Origin: Manduca sexta | Lineage: Eukaryota; Arthropoda; Insecta; Lepidoptera; Sphingidae | Direction of reading: 5' to 3' | DNA length: 64,000 nucleotides | Assembly (NCBI RefSeq): GCF_014839805.1 | Contig: NC_051138.1 | Span: forward strand, 16,582,020-16,646,019 | Shown here: one piece after another, positions 57,601 through 64,000 of the stretch | Layout of the letters: each line of letters opens with the position of its first letter | Position numbering within the stretch: the first letter of the stretch is position 1 | Notes under the pieces: generated by a model | Database searches by the model: none | Seen by the model: only the letters and a program-made list of their open reading frames with translations | What the model was told of the DNA's origin: nothing | Program-made: the position numbers and the translations under genes

Positions 57601-59539
57601 ATAGAACCAAAATGAAGCCTGGTTATTATTTAAATTTATAATATTTATACCATACTACTAACCACCGCAACACAAATAGTTACCAATAGGTGTGAGGAAT
57701 ACCTCAACACCATATCGCAGTAAGGGAATGTGTGTAGCGTATACTCCGTATACAACATAATGTGAGTTTTTTAATATGAATCCTTAACCTTGTATAATTT
57801 ACAAAACAAAACTTTTTTCGTTTAAAAATAGCACTATATTGTGGAACTACTGTGTCTATTTGATTGATATAAACTGAGAAATGCAGATAAAAGGATGTCT
57901 GGTAACTATTCGATACCCAGTCTATCGGGTCTTATTTTTAATATTTGGCAAGATATCTATCTAAAAACTATGATTTTTCGTTTAGAAAGTGAAATTTTGA
58001 CATGATAATTGAATACAAAACACAAATAATAATTCATATCTATTTCATTTTAAGGAGTTCCCTGCTGCACTTTCGAAGTATGAGGGCAAACAACAATAAT
58101 CTTCATATGTTAGTATTTTAAAGCTATATTCAAGCCTATAAGGAATCGTCAAAATCCTATTTGATCTTCATGACATCTCTTCTATATCTTCAAAGTCCAA
58201 TATTCACACCAACGAAATAAGACCATTGCTATACGAGATCCCATATAAAAAAGCTATTTAGTCAAACTATACGAAATCCCATCTAAAAAAATTAAAAATG
58301 CTATTGAACACAAAAAATAAAAATACGATAACTTGAGTAAGCTTTTCCTTTTGAAGTCGGTTAAAAAGATAATGCATAAGGTTTATACTGCAAATAAGTA
58401 ACTTTTAATTTATTTTAACATAACCTATAACCTCGCACAAATCACGCAACACAGTGATTGAATAAGTTAACTGACTCAGGCAAGTCATGATGACACTTGC
58501 CCGAAAATGCCAAATGTTTCTGGTCACATACGCAGTACCTGTATGTCGCTATACTTTTCGCACATGCAACGTAGCAAGACGGATATAGGGTCGCTGGATT
58601 TGCAAGCTCCCGATATCAGACGAAACGAGTATCAGTTTTAGCTCTAAATAAAAGGCTGTGCGGGACACTGGCGTAAGGTAAAACCATAAAATATTAAGAT
58701 AATTTTCTCAGACGCCAGGAGGGAAAATATAAAATTATAATAAAATAATCTTACTATTCCAAACAATCTCGCTCATTTGTGTCATGCAGTAATTTTTCTC
58801 ACAAGTTAAATCCCAACGACAAGGAAAGGTATAGTACCCCAAGCGCATCAGTTACGTGACGGATTTGGCGGAGGCGTGCTCCGTGCGCCGTTCAATTGCG
58901 TTTAATACTAATTAAAGTAATAGTTTATACGAGCCGCGGACGTGCCGCACTGATGCAGAAGCACAGCGGCACAACATGCACCGAGCCCGCCGCTTCATAA
59001 ATCAAACGGAAAATATCATGATTTTTAATGTAAATATACTTACTTATTATCTTTATTTAATTAGAATTGCAAACTGAGTTTACAATGATAATTTACAAAT
59101 ATATCACACATTCATAACAAACAAAAAATTGTTGCAACTCTGATTATATGCAAGCGCAAAAAGAGCCATATAGAAATTATACAAAACCAAAAACGAAGTA
59201 GTATTGTTACAAATAAGTATAACAAAGTGTATCAATTAGAATATTGAAATCTGTCATAATATAAGTATCTTAAATTTTTATAGTCGACCGGTAAAGTATA
59301 TGATGAGCTTTGAATAAAGGTGTCTGTGCGTACTACGTACTAATGGGCTTAAAAAAATTAAAATGAATCAATATATTTTGTCATAGTACGGGACACTCAT
59401 TGACTAGGGTTATTAAATGATCAACTTCAATGTGGTCTGTCATCTTTGAATATTCAAGCACCGGCGAAGGCGTGCACCATGAGTTTCCGCGACGTCGTGC
59501 CGTACGTGGTGGCACGACGCAACGATACATATGTTCCCA
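54623..59539. other. Mostly unique DNA with one promoter-like CpG cluster
   Basis: No supported gene. A 114-codon plus frame (54638-54982) runs through a moderately GC-rich patch, but I recognise no domain. The cluster at 55800-55960 is listed separately. Retroelement-like debris ending TTTTGAAGTCGGTTAAAAA lies at about 58200-58370. A GC-rich patch lies at 58920-58995. Confidence 0.45.
55795..55965. promoter_or_regulatory. CpG-rich cluster with NRF1-like and CRE-like sites
   Basis: A perfect NRF1/erect-wing-like TGCGCATGCGC is at 55862-55872. A CRE half-palindrome TGACGTC is at 55898-55904 and GACGTCA at 55924-55930. The block is CpG-rich, unique and flanked by AT-rich DNA. The minus-strand 100-codon frame across it is probably chance. 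The combination is typical of promoters, but no adjacent gene is visible. Confidence 0.35.
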
Positions 59540-60782
59540 CTAGCTTTTTCCCGCGGCTCCGCCCGCGTTATAAAGTTTTTCAGGCTAAAGTTTTCCGTTA
59601 TAAAAGTAGTAGTTTCCCGGGAGCCTATGTTCTTCCCAGGGTCTCAAACTGTCTCCATACCAAATTTCATCTTAATACGTTGGTTAGTTTTTGAGTTTAA
59701 CACGTTCAGACAGACAGATGCAGCGGGGGACTTTGTTTTATAATATATTTTTAGAACTTTTAAAGTGGAACAATCCCGTCATACAACATTGTTGCATAAC
59801 TTTAACCGTTTACGCAGCGCAGGCAACGGAAGCTCTCAAAACTTATAATTTTCCCCGTTTTTGCAACATGTTTCATTACTGCTCCGCTCCTATTGGTCAT
59901 AGCGTGATGATATATAGCCTATAGCACTCCACGAACAAAGGGCTATCCAACACAGAAAGATTTTTTCAGTTTAAACCGGTAGTTCCTGAGATTAGCCATT
60001 ACTGCTTCGCTCCTATTGGTCATAGCGTGATGATATATGACTTTGAGCACTCCACAAACAAAGGGCTATCCAACTCAAAACTATTTTTTCAGTTCAAACT
60101 GGTAGTTCCGGAGTTTAGCCATTACTGCTCCGCTCCTATTAGTCATAGCGTGATGATATATAACTTAGAGCACTCTACAAACAAAGGGCTATTCAACACA
60201 AAAATAATTTTTCAGTTTGGACCGGTAGTTCCTGAGATTAGCCATTACTGCTCCACTCCTATTGGGTATAGCGTGATGATATATAGCCTATAGCACTCCA
60301 CGAACGAAGGGCTATCCAACGCAAAAAGAATTTTTCAATTTGGACCGGTAGTTCCCGAGATTAGCCATTACTGCTCCGCTCCTATTGGATATAGCGTGAT
60401 GATATATAGCCTATAGCACTCCACGAACAAAGGGCTATTCAATGCAAAAATAATTTTTCAGTTTGGACCGGTAGTTCCTGAGATTAGCCATTACTGCTCC
60501 GCTCCTATTGGGTATAGCGTGATGATATATAGCCTATAGCACTCCACGAACAAAGGGCTATCCAACGCAAAAAGAATTTTTCAGTTTGGACCGGTAGTTC
60601 CTGAGATTAGCCATTACTGCTCCGCTCCTATTGGGTATAGCGTGATAATATATAGCCTATAGCGCTCCACGAACAAAGGGCTATCCAACGCAAAAAGATT
60701 TTTTCAGTTTGGACTGGTAGTTCCTGAGATTAGCGCGTTCAAACAAACAAACAAACTCTTCAGCTTTATATAATAGTATAGA
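59540..60782 (-). mobile_element. Non-autonomous Helitron-like element with about seven 123-bp units
   Basis: The 3' end is the complement of CTAGCTTTTTCCCGCGGC at 59540; the 5' end is the complement of CTTTATATAATAGTATAGA at 60782. Units recur about every 123 bp between about 59870 and 60735. The first ones (59870-60240) are more diverged than the last ones. It is nearly the same length as the 50-kb copy (1243 versus 1245 bp) but inverted. The open frames inside (for example 60027-60293) come from the 123-bp period being a multiple of three. Confidence 0.85.
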
Positions 60783-62550
60783 TAGAGTATAGATTTAAGT
60801 GGCACTAATCAGTTACTAAACTATCAACGCTGTAACACCCAGATAAGAAACTATTTTGCGGATCATATTATGATGTGAAGGCCAAGTTCACCCCTTGGTT
60901 CCACAATGCCTCATCATCTGTTATACCAGGAAGACTGCAAGATATATAACTAAATCTAACAATTAACCTATTATTCACCAGTGTCGTCCATAGATATTCG
61001 AGGTCAAGTAAGTACCGCTTGGACTTCCCTGCAACAAATAATAAAAAAAGAAATTGCACCATATTTGTATTTGGTAGCACAGACATGTTTATCTACCAGC
61101 AGGGTTCCGGAGACCACCGCCGCGGCCGGCGCCCACCGCCCGCCGCCGCGCCGCCCGCGGACCCCTGCCGACACGCAATATGCTAATAATTGCCTCGTAA
61201 AACAGGAAATATTTCACTGCAAATAAAACAAACTGAACCAAAACTATACTTAGCAAGGTTATTGACGCGTTTAACACTGAGCTTAATTATTAGTTTAATC
61301 CGCACAATGTAACTTGGTTATAATAACCGAATCCTTATCAACGACATATCTAAAAGTGTATTATACTGGCCAGGGAAATAGTTCCTGGCGTTCCTTCACA
61401 AAAAATCAAAGACAGTTTTTAAAATTATAAATACTTACTCTTTATAAAATCAAATATATTGTGCCGTTTTGAATAAAAAAAAAATATTTTTTTTGCTCAA
61501 ACCATTGAACCATCACTATAAAACTGTTGGGATTTTTGAGCGAAAAATCCGAACCAAGTCATTTCAGGCTTCTCCCAAAGTCAGTTTAAAGATTTTTACG
61601 AAGAACAAAACAAAAGTTAGGTGTTCGGCGCATAGTCTCCATACGAAAAATGCATCCAAATCCAGACAGAAAGATGAAAATCCGGTCCTATAAATTTTTC
61701 AGAAATAATTCATGTAACATCCAAACGTCGAGTTTTTTTTACCCTGCCTTATGTTAGTAAATAGGCCAAAACTATTTCATAGTCAATGTCATTAGGAGAA
61801 ATCCATCATCTTTACAATTATTTTGTAAAGAAGATGTCCGAAAACCGTTTTGTATTCGAGAAAAAATATAACCAAGATAATTTATATAACATATTTGGAT
61901 AGATAATATATTAAAAGCGAGCTTATTGAAATTAATTATGAAATTTTAAAGACCCCTTTCTTAAGATTTTTATAATTTTATTTTACTCAAAAATTACACC
62001 GAAAATGAACACTTTCCAAATATTAATATTGCTACGTTGAAAGGCACCCTTAAAAAAGTAAAATTAACAAAAAATACAGAGAATTAACAAAAAAATACTA
62101 AGAATAACCGCGAACGACATTCTTTTGTTTTTTTTTTCTCTTCATATGTGCGAATGACAATAACTCAAAGCTACTCATACCTCAGAACAAGAACAAGCAT
62201 AGAAGGAATCTAAATTACCCTCATATACTTATCCTTTTTTTTCTAATAAGCCAAAACCGTTGAAAAGAACGAGACAAATATTATGTTGCTAAAGTCGGCT
62301 TGCGTACACTTTAAAATTATCAAATGGTTACCTTTGGTCCTCTTTATGATGCCGAATTAAAAAGCAAAAAAAATGTCAAAAGTTCCAACTTGCCAACCTC
62401 AAAACAATGTCACAAACGCGCCCACACAATTTAGTTACGTTATACTTCAGCGCGTGCTTTTCAAAATTGGCTACATGTTTTGTAATATTTTTGTTGTTAA
62501 TTTTAATAAATACACAGTGCTGTTTAAGTTTAATATAGCCCTACGAACAA
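60783..62550. other. AT-rich region with a small GC patch
   Basis: No supported gene. A GC-rich patch at 61110-61165 (CCGCCGCGGCCGGCGCCC) gives open frames on both strands without domains. The stretch 61480-62350 may hold old repeat sequence that I cannot classify. Confidence 0.4.
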
Positions 62551-62552
62551 GC

Positions 62553-62631
62553 AATGGCCTGCGTTATTGTGGGGTGTAAATCTCATTTTTCTCGTAAAGA
62601 AAATGAAATTTCTAACATTTTCTTAATTTAA
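62553..62631 (+). pseudogene. THAP-domain-like N-terminal fragment (speculative)
   Basis: An ATG opens MACVIVGCKSHFSRKENEIS before a stop about 26 codons in. Met followed within three residues by C-x4-C and a short basic stretch is how many THAP zinc-finger domains start. THAP domains occur in P-element-type transposases and derived proteins. The rest of the C2CH motif is missing. A CTCGTAAAG nearby could be a weak splice donor, but no continuing exon was found. It could be a fossil or chance. Confidence 0.2.
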
Positions 62632-64000
62632 TAATCTAAATGCTTGACCATTTTTGTTTGAATGACGTTTCGGAAGGCATCAAACTGCTGTAAATAGCAA
62701 ATGAAAATTGGACAAAATTTAGCTCGGAGAAAGCCGGTAGTTCTATAGTTTATTGTAATTTAACAGCTTCTTAACGAGTGCTTTTATATATATCCAGACT
62801 TCTTTTGATACTTGAATACCAAATCAGGATATTGATATCTTTTTTTTAGCCTTTATCTAAAATAGCAATTTGCAACGGTTTGTAGTTGACTGACCGAAAA
62901 GTGTTTATTTTAGCAGGTCTGTGAATTTACCATAGCCGATAGACAAAGTATCTATCGATATCGATAAGATATCAGAAGGGATCGCAACACAATTAAAGGA
63001 CATTGTTCTGTGCCCATACATAATTCGCCCTGGAACCAACAGCAATGGAAAAATGTTTGTAATATTTAGAATCATTAATAAATTCTCATGACATATTATA
63101 TATAAAACGGACAAGCTGGGATATCGCATTAATCCAAAAAAACGATGAGATTTTGAGGTTATAATTGATAGTAAACATTGAAAACTTTTCAATGTTCAAG
63201 GAAGATTTATAGTCCTATCATTTACGCTTTAAATATGCTTTTTATTGATATAAGTATCTATCTAATATATATAAGCCCCAAAGATTCATCACTATGTAGG
63301 TATCTGATTATTTTTTATTTAAATCAGGCTATTTTAAGACTTGATTCATATAATTTTTTATTAGTAAAAAGGTACCTAATTATGTAATTATAGTATTTAC
63401 ATCCTCTAAGAGTACCCTTCAGATTTCATGTATTTTCTATATATACGTACGTCATACGTATTACCCGAAGAGACAGACAGAGGCGCACTATTGACCATTC
63501 ACGCTTCCTCAGAAGCATGGCATATTTTACACACTTTTGGTAGACTCTTAGGGCATGTAGGATTAAATTAAACAAATAAAAAAATATTTTTAGTTCATAT
63601 TATTTATTTCCTCATCACCTACATTGTTTTATAAAATATTATCTGAGTATTGTGCAGGAGGGTTGTTGTTATGGTATTATTTATCAATTCAGTTTTGCCA
63701 ATCACAGTCACCGAGTCCGGAGTTCCAACATTCTATTACAGAGCACGCAGCTTCTACTAACATTGTTACAGCTGAAGTATGTATACTGTATAGGCTCTTG
63801 GGCCGTGGTCCAACATGCTGTACATATACGATCAAGGGCTACAACCTGAAAAAACAAACAAACACATATTAATATTGTGTTACACAGAAAGCAGATTTAT
63901 GTATTCAAATCTTCCAGCTGAATTAAATGTAAGAAACCTTCAAGCATAAGACACACATTTTTAATCAACAATATACTTGCTAGTTTGCTCTTAAGTTGCC
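62632..64000. other. AT-rich stretch to the window end
   Basis: No supported gene. Open frames at 62905-63192 (minus) and 63624-63872 (plus) have no recognisable domain. Confidence 0.4.

Noticed and set aside
59446..60293. Frames of 70-88 codons in the 59-kb repeat
   Set aside because: They lie mainly inside the non-coding Helitron-like element and reflect its 123-bp period.

Overview
The window looks like nuclear DNA of a moth or butterfly (Lepidoptera). It is AT-rich overall, with short GC-rich islands and no long open reading frame: the longest is about 128 codons. It carries repeat families I associate with lepidopteran genomes: Helitron-like elements that begin TC and end CTAG after a small GC hairpin, two kinds of tRNA-derived SINE, Penelope-like element (PLE) ends, a degenerate mariner, and retroelement tails. 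I found no complete host protein-coding gene, no tRNA or rRNA gene, and no known microRNA that I could recognise by eye. The window is best read as an intergenic region or a very long intron.

Layout. 1-8.9 kb: mostly single-copy AT-rich DNA with a (TA)n microsatellite, a PLE relic with a readable GIY-YIG endonuclease domain flanked by inverted terminal segments, a SINE head, and one possible but weak exon at 3.1-3.4 kb. 8.9-10.8 kb: a short Helitron and a mariner fossil with its DD34D triad still readable. 13.5-15.4 kb: a composite repeat block (four ~140-bp tandem units resembling a SINE tail, a pair of ~130-bp inverted arms, a PLE tail). 15.4-37 kb: largely unique DNA with GC-rich islands (16.3, 18.3, 20.8-21.9, 31.0 and 33.5 kb) that may be promoters or cis-regulatory elements, plus a few relics. 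37-53.3 kb: a transposon-dense stretch with many Helitron-like copies, a SINE, a small MITE candidate and a hAT-type MITE nested inside a Helitron. 54-64 kb: unique DNA with a compact CpG/NRF1/CRE cluster near 55.9 kb, a full Helitron at 59.5-60.8 kb and a THAP-like fragment near 62.56 kb.

The strongest unexplained signals are a near-perfect 133-nt fold-back at 39286-39418; the Helitron family whose copies carry different numbers of a 123-bp internal unit (an exact multiple of three bases); the hAT MITE with a clear 8-bp target duplication; and a mirrored octamer/CCAAT arrangement at 40935-41057. All family names rest on motif recognition by eye, without database searches.
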